Source: Limnovirga soli
Lineage (GTDB): Bacteria; Bacteroidota; Bacteroidia; Chitinophagales; Chitinophagaceae
Direction of reading: 5' to 3'
Assembly (NCBI RefSeq): GCF_013106755.1
Contig: NZ_WHPF01000005.1
Span: 186,001 to 250,000 of the forward strand
DNA length: 64,000 nt
In this document: positions 8,206 through 17,623 of the stretch, in pieces
Numbering within the stretch: position 1 is the first letter of the stretch
Layout of the letters: every line of letters begins with the position of its first letter
The notes under the pieces: generated by a model
What the model saw: the letters and a program-made list of their open reading frames with translations, nothing else
What the model was told of the DNA's origin: nothing
The model's database searches: none
Position numbers and translations under genes: made by a program

Positions 8206-9999
8206 TTAAAAGCAATACGCCTGTTCTTCAATTAGTTTTTCCGCAATTCTTCTTCTGGCAGCCTTAGTATTAAAAGGTGCTACTTTAGTAAAGCGTTTTA
8301 AACCTATATGCATCATTTTCAGCTCATCCCCATCAGCAAAAGCATTTAATGCATCTTTACCGGCCTTATTAATTCTATCGGCTGCATCATACAAATAGGT
8401 TTGCATCATATCGTTTTGCAGACTTGCCGCTGCTGCACCATAGGTGTCCGTAAGCTTTGTTACCCTTAATAAGGCACTCTCTGCATTATAAGTTTCAATT
8501 AGCATATCGGCTATATTCATAATTAATTCCTGTTCCTGTTGCAGGTTGGCCATTAATTTCTGCACCGCCGCACCAGCCACCATTAAAATGGCTTTCTTAA
8601 AATTGGCAATATATTTTCTTTCCTTAGCAAAAACAGCGTCTTCTTCGTCATCAAAAGAAGGTATGCTCATCAACTCCTTACTTACTGCCAAAGCAGGGCC
8701 CATCAGGTTAATACTACCCTTCATGGCGCGTTTTAGCAACATATCAACCATCAGCAGGCGGTTAATTTCATTGGTGCCCTCGTATATGCGGTTAATACGG
8801 CTATCGCGGTAAGCACGGCTTATTTCATATTCATCGCTAAAACCGTTACCGCCATGTATTTGTAAACCTTCATCTACCACATAATTCAAAGATTCGCTGC
8901 CATATACTTTTACCAATGCACATTCAATGGCATATTCTTCTGCCGCACCCAAAAATGCTTTGTCAAATGCAACGCCCTGTTCCAACAATGCTTCTTCCTT
9001 ATCACTAATATATTTACCTGTACGGTAAGTAGCAGATTCGCACACCCAGGTGCGGATAGCCATTTCGGCCAGTTTATGTTGTATAGCCCCAAAATTGGCA
9101 ATAGCAGTTTTAAATTGTTCACGGTTGGTGGCATAATTGGTAGAAATACCCACCACTTTTTTCATGGCGCCCGATGTAGCAGCACCCATTTTATACCTGC
9201 CAATATTTAAAATATTAAAAGCAATAATATGCCCACGGCCAATTTCGCCCAGCACATTTTCTACCGGCACTTTGCAATCCTGAAAATATAGTTGAACGGT
9301 AGAAGAGCCTTTAATACCCATTTTTTGTTCTTCGGGTCCAATGGTAAAACCATCAAAATCCCTTTCAACAATAAAAGCAGTAAAATCCTTGCCATCTACT
9401 TTTGCAAAAACCGTATATACATCTGCAAAACCACCATTGGTAATCCAGCATTTTTGGCCGTTTAACAAATAATGTTTCCCATCTGCACTAAGGGTAGCTG
9501 TTGTTTTAGCACCCAATGCATCACTGCCACTATTGGGCTCTGTGAGGCCATAAGCGCCTATCCATTCACCCGTTGCTAATTTAGGCAGGTACTTATTTTT
9601 TTGAAAATCTGAACCAAAATATAAAATGGGCAATGAACCAATGCCGGTATGCGCAATTACCGAAACCGAAAAAGAATAACCATAACCCAGTCCTTCACTT
9701 ATAATAGAAGAGGTAATAAAATCTTTACCCAAACCTCCATAGCTTTCGGGTATGCTTACACCCAGCAAACCCTGCTCACCTGCCATTCGTAAAAGGGAAG
9801 AAAGAAACTCAGGTTCCATTTTCTCAATTCTGCCATAGTTGGGGGCTACTTCTGTTTCCATAAATTGATGGCACATGGCAAGTGCCATCTTTTGCTCCTC
9901 AGAAAAATTTTCGGGAATAAAAGTTTCATTTGCCAGACTTTCCTTTATAAGCCATTCACCGCCTTTAAGGCCAGTTTTATTCATTTGCATGGTATTCAT
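8206..9999 (-). CDS. Acyl-CoA dehydrogenase, long C-terminally extended type
   Basis: This 597-residue FAD enzyme should catalyse alpha,beta-dehydrogenation of acyl-CoA in fatty-acid or branched-chain degradation. Visible signatures are the FAD-binding GAYGLTEPNSGSDA and WITNGG, the QIHGGNGF motif, and YRDSRINRIYEGTNEINR, which contains the presumed catalytic Glu. A C-terminal extension of roughly 150 residues after that motif resembles VLCAD/ACAD9-type enzymes. Several nearby ATG codons (MNTMQMNK) make the exact start uncertain by a few residues. No other beta-oxidation gene is adjacent, so chain-length preference cannot be judged. Confidence 0.92.
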   Translation of the reverse strand: MNTMQMNKTGLKGGEWLIKESLANETFIPENFSEEQKMALAMCHQFMETEVAPNYGRIEKMEPEFLSSLLRMAGEQGLLGVSIPESYGGLGKDFITSSIISEGLGYGYSFSVSVIAHTGIGSLPILYFGSDFQKNKYLPKLATGEWIGAYGLTEPNSGSDALGAKTTATLSADGKHYLLNGQKCWITNGGFADVYTVFAKVDGKDFTAFIVERDFDGFTIGPEEQKMGIKGSSTVQLYFQDCKVPVENVLGEIGRGHIIAFNILNIGRYKMGAATSGAMKKVVGISTNYATNREQFKTAIANFGAIQHKLAEMAIRTWVCESATYRTGKYISDKEEALLEQGVAFDKAFLGAAEEYAIECALVKVYGSESLNYVVDEGLQIHGGNGFSDEYEISRAYRDSRINRIYEGTNEINRLLMVDMLLKRAMKGSINLMGPALAVSKELMSIPSFDDEEDAVFAKERKYIANFKKAILMVAGAAVQKLMANLQQEQELIMNIADMLIETYNAESALLRVTKLTDTYGAAAASLQNDMMQTYLYDAADRINKAGKDALNAFADGDELKMMHIGLKRFTKVAPFNTKAARRRIAEKLIEEQAYCF

Positions 10000-10334
10000 A
10001 GTTGCTGCATTTGCAAGTTAAACTCCAATATCAAACCAAAGTTTAATGTTGTTTTATTGCATATGATGCCCGTAGCAGCCCAAATGGAAAAGCTATACCA
10101 ACAAACCGAAAAAAAATAACGCTACAATGCAACAGGAGCGTGCATTACAGCACATTCTATTTTATTAAATCAGAGGACTAAACCAAATGTTAAAGCCCAA
10201 ACTGCTATTTTGTTTTGTGATAAACGGCTTTAAAACGGGATGAAATAACGGGGGCATTTTCTTATGTTTCCTTTTTATAGAAAAAATTTACGCCAGGCGG
10301 AATTATCTGTAAAAAAAAGGAGCCTGTTTCCACT
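10000..10334. other. Intergenic stretch without recognised genes
   Basis: This A/T-rich spacer lies upstream of the acyl-CoA dehydrogenase and downstream of metF. No dispersed element, credible reading frame or RNA signature was seen. It presumably holds the promoter of the minus-strand dehydrogenase gene. Confidence 0.5.
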
Positions 10335-10361
10335 AAAAAAAGCCCTGTAAACAGGGCTTTT
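10335..10361 (-). terminator. Terminator of metF
   Basis: The hairpin AAAAGCCCTGT-TTAC-AGGGCTTTT is followed on the minus strand by a T run, 23 bp beyond the metF stop. Confidence 0.85.
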
Positions 10362-10383
10362 GGCTTTTATGCAGCAGCGTTGT

Positions 10384-11337
10384 TTAAACGATCTCTTTTA
10401 CTACATTGGCAATTACTTTAGATTTACCCAATGTATAATAATGTAATACTGGTACGCCAAATGCTTTCAACTCCCTGCTTTGTTGTACCAGCCATTCTGT
10501 GCCTACTTTTTCGCAATCTTCGTCAGATTTGCATTTCATGATCTCGTTGGATAAATCAGTTGGTATATCTACATGAAATATGCGGGGCAGTACAGATAAT
10601 TGCTTTTTGGAAGTAATGGGTTTTAAACCGGGTATAATGGGTACATCAATACCATTATCGCGACAGGCTTTTACAAAATCGTAAAACTTCTGATTATCAA
10701 AAAACATTTGGGTCATTATATATTCAGCACCCGCAGCTACTTTTTCCTTTAAACGGTTAAGATCTATTTCGGGGTTGGGCGCTTCAAAATGCTTTTCAGG
10801 GTAGCCGGCTACTCCAATACAAAATTTTGTTTTGCCGCCATTACGTATATCTTCATCAATATATACCCCATGGTTTAAATCTGAAACCTGTTTCAACAGA
10901 TCAATGGCATATTGGTGGCCGCTGGGTTCTGGCTCAAAACTGGCTTCATTTTTAGCTGCATCGCCTCTTAATACCAAAACATTGTCTATACCCAAAAAAT
11001 TTAAATCTATCAGTGCATCTTCTGTTTCGCGCATGGTAAAACCGCCACAAATAATATGGGGTACAGCGTCAATTTTATAATGGTTCATTACCGCTGCACA
11101 AATACCAACTGTACCGGGTCTTTTGCGTACTTCTACCTTTTCAAATGTACCATCGGCCCTTTTTTTAAATGCGGTTTCGCTGCGGTGGTAGGTAACATTT
11201 ATCCAGGATGGTTTAAATGCCATTAACGGATCCAGATGATCGTATATTGAGGTGATACTCTTGCCCTTTAATGGGGGCAATACTTCAAAAGATACCAGTG
11301 TTTCTTTGGCCTGTTGTATATGGTCGGTTACTTTCAT
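10384..11337 (-). CDS. metF: Methylenetetrahydrofolate reductase
   Basis: This 317-residue FAD enzyme reduces 5,10-methylene-THF to 5-methyl-THF for methionine synthesis. Family motifs are VSFEVLPPLKGKS at the start, the folate/FAD region NVLVLRGDAAK, and AAGAEYIMTQMFFDNQKFYDFV. The start at 11337 (MKVTDHIQQAK) matches the family. An open frame runs on to 11430, but its first residues (MRRTLVRS) are read through a dispersed element and should not be annotated as protein. It is monocistronic and divergent from lptB. Confidence 0.95.
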   Translation of the reverse strand: MKVTDHIQQAKETLVSFEVLPPLKGKSITSIYDHLDPLMAFKPSWINVTYHRSETAFKKRADGTFEKVEVRKRPGTVGICAAVMNHYKIDAVPHIICGGFTMRETEDALIDLNFLGIDNVLVLRGDAAKNEASFEPEPSGHQYAIDLLKQVSDLNHGVYIDEDIRNGGKTKFCIGVAGYPEKHFEAPNPEIDLNRLKEKVAAGAEYIMTQMFFDNQKFYDFVKACRDNGIDVPIIPGLKPITSKKQLSVLPRIFHVDIPTDLSNEIMKCKSDEDCEKVGTEWLVQQSRELKAFGVPVLHYYTLGKSKVIANVVKEIV

Positions 11338-11392
11338 GTTTACTGTTGGCTGTTTATACTTTGATGTACCATACACCCTATATGGGTTTACC

Positions 11393-11462
11393 GCTGCTAT
11401 AGAAACGGAACGTACAAGTGTGCGACGCAAGCGGCGATGCCATTTGCGATACTGCCCGGTAC
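11393..11462 (+). repeat. Dispersed 70-bp element, copy 7 (type A, CGGCGATGCC tail)
   Basis: The core is at 11412-11431, with left end GCTGCTATAG and right end GCCCGGTAC. It lies in the divergent metF-lptB spacer and would lengthen metF by 31 codons if an upstream ATG were chosen. Confidence 0.85.
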
Positions 11463-11571
11463 AACATTGTTGTTAAATAGTTGCGCAAAATAAAGCAAAA
11501 AATTGGCAGCATGCGTTTCTGAAACAGTTGTTAAGATAAACGTTGCCCGCTGCATATTGTTGGGCTTACTG

Positions 11572-11579
11572 TATTTTTG
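11572..11579 (+). promoter_or_regulatory. Possible -7 promoter element of lptB
   Basis: TATTTTTG fits TAnnTTTG and lies 16 bp before the GTG start at 11596. No well-spaced -33 TTG was found. Confidence 0.4.
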
Positions 11580-11595
11580 TTTAAATACTTACACC

Positions 11596-12411
11596 GTGAG
11601 CTTAGTTATTAAAACAAATAATCTGGTAAAAACCTACCGTAACCGTACCGTGGTTAGCAATGTATCTATTGAAGTTAATCAGGGCGAAATAGTTGGTTTG
11701 CTGGGCCCCAATGGTGCCGGTAAAACCACAACTTTTTATATGGTAGTGGGCTTAATACAACCAGATGAGGGGCAAGTGTTTTTAAGTACTGAGGAAATTA
11801 CCAAACTACCCATGTATAAAAGAGCCCAAATGGGTATTGGCTACCTGCCGCAGGAAGCCAGCGTTTTTCGCAAACTAAGCGTGGAAGATAATATTATGGC
11901 CGTTTTGGAAATGACCAAAATGAACAAACAGGAACGTAAGGATAAACTGGAATCGCTGTTAGACGAATTTAACCTGCAAAGAGTACGCAAGAATAATGGC
12001 GACAGCCTGAGTGGTGGCGAAAGACGCAGAACAGAAATTGCCCGTGCCCTGGCGGTAGACCCTAAATTTATTTTGCTGGATGAACCTTTTGCCGGTGTAG
12101 ACCCGATTGCAGTTGAAGATATTCAAAGCAATGTGGCCCGCTTAAAATATAAAAACATTGGTATTCTCATTACCGATCATAATGTAAATGAAACACTCTC
12201 CATTTGCGACAGGGCATACCTGCTGATTGATGGTAAAATATTTAAACATGGCACTGCCGAGCAGTTGGCCGAAGATGAACAGGTACGTCGACTGTACCTG
12301 GGCACCAACTTTGAATTAAAACGCAAAGACTGGATTATTGAAATGGGTATGAAAGATGCTACCCTGCCAGCAGAAGATGGGATAGAAACCCCTGCCGGCG
12401 AATTGCCTTAA
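11596..12411 (+). CDS. lptB: LPS export ABC transporter ATP-binding protein LptB
   Basis: This 271-residue ATPase drives lipopolysaccharide transport from the inner membrane through the Lpt bridge. Walker A is GPNGAGKTT, the signature [15 protein letters not shown], Walker [14 protein letters not shown] and the H-loop ITDHNVNE. The LptB hallmark [16 protein letters not shown] is present. A roughly 30-residue C-terminal extension after [12 protein letters not shown] is common in Bacteroidota LptB. The GTG start at 11596 gives the normal N-terminus; a longer frame to 11503 lacks support. The GH3-family gene follows, a frequent neighbour in this phylum. Confidence 0.95.
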   Translation: MSLVIKTNNLVKTYRNRTVVSNVSIEVNQGEIVGLLGPNGAGKTTTFYMVVGLIQPDEGQVFLSTEEITKLPMYKRAQMGIGYLPQEASVFRKLSVEDNIMAVLEMTKMNKQERKDKLESLLDEFNLQRVRKNNGDSLSGGERRRTEIARALAVDPKFILLDEPFAGVDPIAVEDIQSNVARLKYKNIGILITDHNVNETLSICDRAYLLIDGKIFKHGTAEQLAEDEQVRRLYLGTNFELKRKDWIIEMGMKDATLPAEDGIETPAGELP

Positions 12412-12445
12412 ACCAACAACATTATCTATTTTAATTCTTAACAGG

Positions 12446-12533
12446 GCGTTTCCCTGCGGGCCGGGCTTTACGCTGCAAGTCCTCGCCAGGCGGGGCTTGG
12501 CTGTGGGCTTTCCGCTTCAATCCCTAACGCAAA
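12446..12533. repeat. G/C-rich dispersed Bacteroidota repeat, single copy here
   Basis: A G/C-rich block stands out from its A/T-rich surroundings. It begins GGGCGTTTCCCTGCGGG and ends CTTCAATCCCTAACGC. Its middle contains an imperfect inverted repeat around CCTCGCCAGGCGGGGC. I recall closely similar blocks as intergenic repeats in other Bacteroidota genomes; that is memory, not a search. It is unrelated to the 70-bp family. Confidence 0.55.
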
Positions 12534-12650
12534 ATCTGGGAATAGTAAAAAAATACCCTCAAATAAATGGTATATCCACTATAAAATAGCCGGGCTTTTA
12601 AATAGCTTATACTAATTTGATAATGATTGCTTATTTTGCTGCCATTAGGC

Positions 12651-14171
12651 ATGAAAATCTTATCACCGGCAATATCGCGTTTGGCCCGTTTACGGTACGG
12701 CAATATAGAACAATGGATTAATAACCCCATTGATGCGCAGCGTGAAGTATTACAGGATTTGGTTACCCATGCCCAAAATACAGAGATAGGCCGAAAATAT
12801 GGGTTTGATACGCTTTTTGCCATTCGGCGTTTTAAAGAGAAAGTGCCCATTCAGGAATATGATGATATTAAGCCCTATATAGAAAGACTGATAAACGGCG
12901 AACAAAATCTTTTATGGAATACGCCTGTTGCCTGGTTTGCCAAAAGCAGCGGTACAACCAACGATAAAAGCAAGTTTATTCCCATTACTGAGGAAAGCCT
13001 GCAGGATTGCCATTACCAGGGTGCAAAAGATATTCTCTCCCTTTATTATCATTTTAATCCGGATAGTGATTTGCTTACAGGAAAGGGATTGGTAATTGGT
13101 GGCAGCCATCAGGTTAGTACCATGAATGAGGAAACCTATTGTGGCGATTTAAGTGCCGTACTTTTACAAAACACTCCATTTTGGGGGCATTGGATACGCA
13201 CCCCCGAATTATCTATTGCCCTGATGGATGAATGGGAAACCAAGATTGAAAGTCTGGCCCTTTCTACTATTAGTGAAAATGTTACTTCCATATCAGGAGT
13301 GCCCACCTGGACACTGGTTTTAATAAAACGAATTTTAGAAATTACGGGCAAAGCAACCTTAAAAGAAGTTTGGCCAAACCTGGAATTATATATTCATGGC
13401 GGTGTTTCATTTACGCCCTACCGGGAACAATTTAAAAAGCTAATAGGCTCCGATATTTTTTACCTGGACATGTATAATGCCAGCGAAGGATTTTTTGCCG
13501 TGCAGGATAACCCGAATGAAGAAGGCATGTTATTGTTTTTACAACACGGTATTTTTTATGAGTTTATGCCCGTAGAGGAATATGGCAAACCTCAACCCAA
13601 AACAGTTGGTTTAAACAAGGTAGTATTAGATAAAAATTATGCCCCGGTAATAAGTACCAATGGCGGTTTATGGCGGTATTTAACGGGAGATACAGTACAG
13701 TTTACTTCGCTGTATCCCTTTAGAATAAAAGTTAGTGGCCGACTAAAACATTTTATTAATGCGTTTGGAGAGGAGTTGATTGTAGATAACTCTGATAAAG
13801 CCATTGCCATTGCCAGTGAAAAAACAGGTGCCATTGTTAACGATTATACTGCAGCCCCCGTTTATTTTAGCGAACTTGCCAATGGTGCACATGAATGGCT
13901 GATAGAATTTGATACACCACCTGATAACCTAGCCCGTTTTGCATATGAATTAGATTGTGCATTAAAATCGCTTAACAGCGATTATGAAGCCAAGCGACAT
14001 AAAGATATAGCACTGGGTTTGCCATTGGTGCATAACCTGACAAAAGGTGTGTTTGCCCGATGGTTAAAATACAAGGGTAAATTAGGGGGCCAGCATAAAG
14101 TACCACGCCTTTGCAATAACCGGCAGTATATTGATGAAATTCTTGAAATTATTAAAGAGGATAAAGTCTGA
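12651..14171 (+). CDS. GH3 auxin-responsive promoter family protein (acyl-adenylating type)
   Basis: This 506-residue protein is related to plant GH3 acyl-acid-amido synthetases of the adenylate-forming superfamily. The nucleotide-binding loop AKSSGTTNDKSKFIPIT is clear. So are the acyl/AMP-binding region YLDMYNASEGFFAVQ and the hinge region PFRIKVSGRLKHFINAFGEEL. Bacterial substrates are not established. The start at 12651 (MKILSPAISRLAR) is chosen over an 8-residue extension. It follows lptB, as in many Bacteroidota, suggesting but not proving an envelope-related role. Confidence 0.88.
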   Translation: MKILSPAISRLARLRYGNIEQWINNPIDAQREVLQDLVTHAQNTEIGRKYGFDTLFAIRRFKEKVPIQEYDDIKPYIERLINGEQNLLWNTPVAWFAKSSGTTNDKSKFIPITEESLQDCHYQGAKDILSLYYHFNPDSDLLTGKGLVIGGSHQVSTMNEETYCGDLSAVLLQNTPFWGHWIRTPELSIALMDEWETKIESLALSTISENVTSISGVPTWTLVLIKRILEITGKATLKEVWPNLELYIHGGVSFTPYREQFKKLIGSDIFYLDMYNASEGFFAVQDNPNEEGMLLFLQHGIFYEFMPVEEYGKPQPKTVGLNKVVLDKNYAPVISTNGGLWRYLTGDTVQFTSLYPFRIKVSGRLKHFINAFGEELIVDNSDKAIAIASEKTGAIVNDYTAAPVYFSELANGAHEWLIEFDTPPDNLARFAYELDCALKSLNSDYEAKRHKDIALGLPLVHNLTKGVFARWLKYKGKLGGQHKVPRLCNNRQYIDEILEIIKEDKV

Positions 14172-14224
14172 AAATAACATCTAATTACGCAGCTTAGTAC
14201 AATTTTAAGTTGCCTACTATTACA

Positions 14225-14743
14225 ATGAAATTGCTTAGCAAAACGATATTATATGTTTTTCTGTATTGTATGCTGTTGCTGATAATATTACCCGGTAATT
14301 TACTACAGTTAAAGCAATTATGGATAAGGCACCAAATGCAGGAGCAACTGGAACAAGCAAATAATATTACCATAACCCACCTGCAACCAGGCAACATTAA
14401 ATGGATTCACAAAGGCAAAGAAATGCGCATAAATGGCGCCATGTTTGATGTAGAAAAATATACACTGGAAACAGATGGTACCATTACCGTACAAGGATTG
14501 TTTGACAGTGCAGAAGATAAGCTTGCCATGGAAGTGGCTCAAACCCAAAATAACAACGGTAGCAGCACCAGAAAAATTTTTGAGCAATACCTCAGTAATA
14601 TACTTCAATTACCACAACAGCAATATCGTTTTGAAGGCTTTGTAATAAATACCCTTAATTCTTTCCCACAGGTACGCCATCAGGATATTACGGAATGTAA
14701 TAGAGAAACCATTAAGCCTCCGCCCAAAGCAAGCCTTATATAG
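14225..14743 (+). CDS. Hypothetical membrane-anchored protein
   Basis: This is a protein of about 172 residues that I cannot assign to a family. Residues 1-27 form an N-terminal membrane helix (VFLYCMLLLIILPGNLL). A hydrophilic domain follows with alternating beta-like segments (GNIKWIHKGKEMRINGAMFDV) and an Asn/Gln-rich linker. The C-terminus is rich in Pro and Lys. It is 53 bp after the GH3 gene on the same strand, so the two may be co-transcribed. The start at 14225 places the helix at the N-terminus; 14210 is an alternative. Confidence 0.65.
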   Translation: MKLLSKTILYVFLYCMLLLIILPGNLLQLKQLWIRHQMQEQLEQANNITITHLQPGNIKWIHKGKEMRINGAMFDVEKYTLETDGTITVQGLFDSAEDKLAMEVAQTQNNNGSSTRKIFEQYLSNILQLPQQQYRFEGFVINTLNSFPQVRHQDITECNRETIKPPPKASLI

Positions 14744-14773
14744 CATATACCTATAACAGTTGCAGCACTATTG

Positions 14774-14845
14774 GTAGCCTAACATTGAACCATATATTAA
14801 AGGTTCCTTGCGTCGCACACTTGTACTGTAGCAAATAAAGCAGCT
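14774..14845 (-). repeat. Dispersed 70-bp element, copy 8 (type A, GAACC tail)
   Basis: The minus-strand core is at 14807-14826, with right end TTAGGCTAC and left end GCTGC. It forms an inverted pair with copy 9. Its tail starts GAACCTTT, the same tail as the copy inside the TolC gene. Confidence 0.82.
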
Positions 14846-14880
14846 GTATGCAGCCATATACATATAGGTATATACTTTAT

Positions 14881-14903
14881 TGGCATAAGTATAATTTATG
14901 CCA
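14881..14903. promoter_or_regulatory. Perfect inverted repeat upstream of the TonB receptor
   Basis: TGGCATAA and TTATGCCA form 8-bp perfect arms around a 7-nt A/T spacer. It lies between copies 8 and 9 and 177 bp before the receptor start. It could be an operator or the apex of the larger inverted pair; neither is shown. Confidence 0.4.
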
Positions 14904-14962
14904 GTTGCCATTTACATTTAATTTTTTAGTGCGTATAAATTAACCGGTAGCACTAAATGTTT

Positions 14963-15033
14963 GCTGCATTGAGATATGTAGTAAAAGAGTGCGACGCAAG
15001 TAAAGCATCATAGCTATACTGCTGCCGGGCTAC
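14963..15033 (+). repeat. Dispersed 70-bp element, copy 9 (type A variant)
   Basis: The core at 14981-15000 starts GTAAAAGAG rather than GTACAAGAG. Left end GCTGCATTG, tail TAAAGC, right end GCCGGGCTAC. Confidence 0.82.
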
Positions 15034-15079
15034 CTATTTATATAATTCACTACATGTGTTCAATCACCAAACTACAAGT

Positions 15080-17287
15080 ATGAAAAAAATAGTTTTATCC
15101 ATTATAGTATCCATTCTATATTTTATTGCTGGTGCCCAGGAAGAAAATATAAAAGATACCCTTCAAACAGAACCTGCCAGGCTTAGCGAAGTAATTGTAT
15201 ATGCCAATAAATTTCCGGAAAGTGCCAAAACAGTTGCACAATTTGTACAGGTTATTAAAAATAAAACTGCCCTTCGTTTACAACCCAATACAGCCGATGT
15301 ATTGATTAACTCGGGTAATGTATTTGTACAAAAAAGTCAGCAGGGCGGAGGCAGCCCCGTTATTCGCGGCTTTGAAGCCAGCAGGGTATTGCTGATGATT
15401 GATGGTGTACGCATGAATAATGCCATTTACAGAGCAGGCCACCTGCAGAATATTATATCGGTAGATAATATGCTGCTGGACAGAATTGAAATTTTGAATG
15501 GCCCATCTTCAACACTATATGGCAGCGATGCTTTAGGTGGTGTAGTTAGTATGTTTACCCGTAAACCACAATTATCGCCTACAGGCAAAACGCAAATTAA
15601 CGGAGATGCTACGGTAAGATATGGCACCGCCAATCAGGAAGCCAGAGGCAATATTACTGTAAACATTGGCGGTAAGCAATGGGCGTCTTTAACTTCTGTT
15701 ACCTATGGCTCTTTTGGCGATATGGTTCAAGGTGCACAAAGACAAAGCGCCTACCCCGATTTTGGCAAAAAGAATTTTATTGTACAAAGAATCAATGGTA
15801 CCGATAGCGCCTTTACAAACCCAGATCCCAATAAACAGGTAGCATCTGGCTACAAACAAATTGATGTTACACAAAAGTTTCTTTTTCAGCCAAACGCCAA
15901 TACCAGCCATGTATTAAACATCCAGTTTAGCAACACAAACAATATTCCACGCTACGACAGGTTAAGCGAAAATGCAAATGGCAAACCATCTTATGCCGAG
16001 TGGTATTATGGGCCACAAATGCGTAATATGGTGGCTTACCATTTTAATGCACAAAAACTAAATGGGTTTTTTAGTGACCTTTCTATAACTGCCAATTACC
16101 AGCATTTAGAAGAAAGCCGCATCAGCCGCAGGTTTAAAAGCAATAACAAAGATTTCAGGTGGGAGCAGGTAGATGTATTTGGTGCTACCATAGATTTAAA
16201 ACATTACAGCGGTAAAAATGAATTACATGTAGGCGCCGAGAGTTATACCAATTTTGTAAGCTCTACAGCGCAAAGGGTAAATATAGCCACCAATGCCATC
16301 AGCCGCATTACAACCCGCTATGCCAATGGACCAACCAGTATGGCTTTTAATGCCTTATATGCACAGCATACGTATAAATTCAGCAACCGCCTAACACTTA
16401 ACGATGGGCTGCGGTTTAATCTGGTAAAATTGGATGCTGTTTTTGCCGATACAACTTTAATGCATTTTCCTTTTAATAAAGCCACACAAAATAATGCGGC
16501 AGTAACAGGAAATATTGGCCTTGTGTATACTACCCCAAAAGACCTGCGCCTGGCATTTTTGGTAAGCAGTGGTTTTAAATCGCCTAATGTAGATGATTTG
16601 TCTAAAGTATTTGAAAGTGCTGCCGGAATGATAATAGTTCCCAACCCCGATATTAAACCAGAATACACTTACAATACAGAACTAAATTTTAATAAATACG
16701 CCAAAAATTTTAGCCTTGGCGGCGCTATTTATTATACCTGGTTTAGAAATGCATTGGTAGCAGATAAGTTTCAGTTTAACGGGCAGGACAGTATTATATT
16801 CGACGGCGTAAAAAGCCAGGTAATGGCCAATCAAAATAAAGCCAGTGCTACTGTTTTTGGTTTTAACCTGAACATGTCTTACACTTTTGCAAAAAATACT
16901 GCTTTTGAAGGTTCATTTACCTATACAAAAGGTACTTATAAAAATGCAGGTACTACAATGCCTTTAGATCATATACCACCCGTATTTGGCCGCATTGCCA
17001 TAAAACATACAGCTGCTAAATGGAATGCAGAATTTTTTAGTATTTACAATGGCTGGAAACGCATTAAAGACTATAACCTTAATGGAGAAGACAATGAACA
17101 ATATGCCACAGCAGATGGTATGCCATCCTGGTTTACCTTAAACCTGCGTGGCGCTGTAAACCTTGGCAAAAACAGCACCTTGCAATTATTGGCAGAAAAT
17201 TTATTAGACCGCAACTATCGGTATTTCGCAAGTGGATTTTCAGCTGCGGGCAGAAATTTTGTGATATCTCTAAAAACGGGTTTATAA
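15080..17287 (+). CDS. TonB-dependent outer-membrane receptor, heme/siderophore-receptor-like
   Basis: This 735-residue protein has a signal peptide (residues 1-19, ending AGAQ), an N-terminal plug and a 22-strand-type barrel. The plug shows SPVIRGFEASRVLLMIDGVRMNN and RIEILNGPSSTLYGSDALGGVV. The barrel ends with the usual aromatic C-terminus after ENLLDRNYRYFASGFSAAGRNF. The GGGSPVIRGFEA-type plug is common in hemoglobin/heme receptor-like TonB proteins, but the ligand cannot be fixed from sequence. The start at 15080 (MKKIVLSII) gives the normal signal peptide. No SusD partner is adjacent, which argues against a glycan system. Confidence 0.92.
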   Translation: MKKIVLSIIVSILYFIAGAQEENIKDTLQTEPARLSEVIVYANKFPESAKTVAQFVQVIKNKTALRLQPNTADVLINSGNVFVQKSQQGGGSPVIRGFEASRVLLMIDGVRMNNAIYRAGHLQNIISVDNMLLDRIEILNGPSSTLYGSDALGGVVSMFTRKPQLSPTGKTQINGDATVRYGTANQEARGNITVNIGGKQWASLTSVTYGSFGDMVQGAQRQSAYPDFGKKNFIVQRINGTDSAFTNPDPNKQVASGYKQIDVTQKFLFQPNANTSHVLNIQFSNTNNIPRYDRLSENANGKPSYAEWYYGPQMRNMVAYHFNAQKLNGFFSDLSITANYQHLEESRISRRFKSNNKDFRWEQVDVFGATIDLKHYSGKNELHVGAESYTNFVSSTAQRVNIATNAISRITTRYANGPTSMAFNALYAQHTYKFSNRLTLNDGLRFNLVKLDAVFADTTLMHFPFNKATQNNAAVTGNIGLVYTTPKDLRLAFLVSSGFKSPNVDDLSKVFESAAGMIIVPNPDIKPEYTYNTELNFNKYAKNFSLGGAIYYTWFRNALVADKFQFNGQDSIIFDGVKSQVMANQNKASATVFGFNLNMSYTFAKNTAFEGSFTYTKGTYKNAGTTMPLDHIPPVFGRIAIKHTAAKWNAEFFSIYNGWKRIKDYNLNGEDNEQYATADGMPSWFTLNLRGAVNLGKNSTLQLLAENLLDRNYRYFASGFSAAGRNFVISLKTGL

Positions 17288-17298
17288 ACAACAGTTAT

Positions 17299-17371
17299 GT
17301 AACCAGCAGTGCTATTTTATGGCATCGCCGCTTGCGTCGCAGTACGTTCATCGTTCCTCTTTTATGGCAAC
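17299..17371 (-). repeat. Dispersed element, copy 10 (type D core)
   Basis: On the minus strand the core region reads TGAACGTACTGCGACGCAAG (17331-17350), followed by CGGCGATGCC and ending GCTGGTTAC. The left end is GTTGCCATAAAAGAGG. It forms an inverted pair with copy 11. Confidence 0.75.
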
Positions 17372-17408
17372 AGCAGGGTATGCATTTTAGTTACCCTGCT
17401 GTTTTTTT
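17369..17408 (+). terminator. Terminator of the TonB receptor gene
   Basis: AACAGCAGGGTA pairs with TACCCTGCTGTT and is followed by seven T. It lies 80 bp after the receptor stop, immediately beyond copy 10. Confidence 0.8.
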
Positions 17409-17460
17409 CTTGTTCATTCCCCATTTATTAGATTTTTTAGTTGGTTCTATGACTGTAAAA

Positions 17461-17531
17461 AGCTTACTTATATGCTGCAGTACAAGTGTGCGACGCAAGA
17501 GGTGATGCCATAGAAATGTATTGTTTGGCTA
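17461..17531 (+). repeat. Dispersed 70-bp element, copy 11 (type A)
   Basis: The core is at 17480-17499, with tail AGGTGATGCC and right end TTTGGCTAA. It lies in the convergent spacer between the receptor and the sorbosone-type gene. Confidence 0.8.
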
Positions 17532-17571
17532 AAAAACATGTTACAACCCATACTTGTAGGAAATACCCCAT

Positions 17572-17606
17572 AAAAAAAGGCTGATGTTTTGCAACATCAG
17601 CCTTTT
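17572..17606 (-). terminator. Terminator of the sorbosone dehydrogenase-like gene
   Basis: AAAAGGCTGATGTT pairs with AACATCAGCCTTTT around a 4-nt loop, followed on the minus strand by a T run. It lies 17 bp after the stop. Confidence 0.9.
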
Positions 17607-17623
17607 AAATAAACAAATTGGTA

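Noticed and set aside
11338-11430. 31-codon N-terminal extension of MetF
   Set aside because: It is encoded by an element (MRRTLVRS...) and absent from the MetF family; the family start lies at 11337.
10000-11600. Riboswitch (SAM or similar) upstream of metF or other biosynthesis genes
   Set aside because: The metF leader consists of about 55 bp plus an element; no conserved riboswitch core was recognised.
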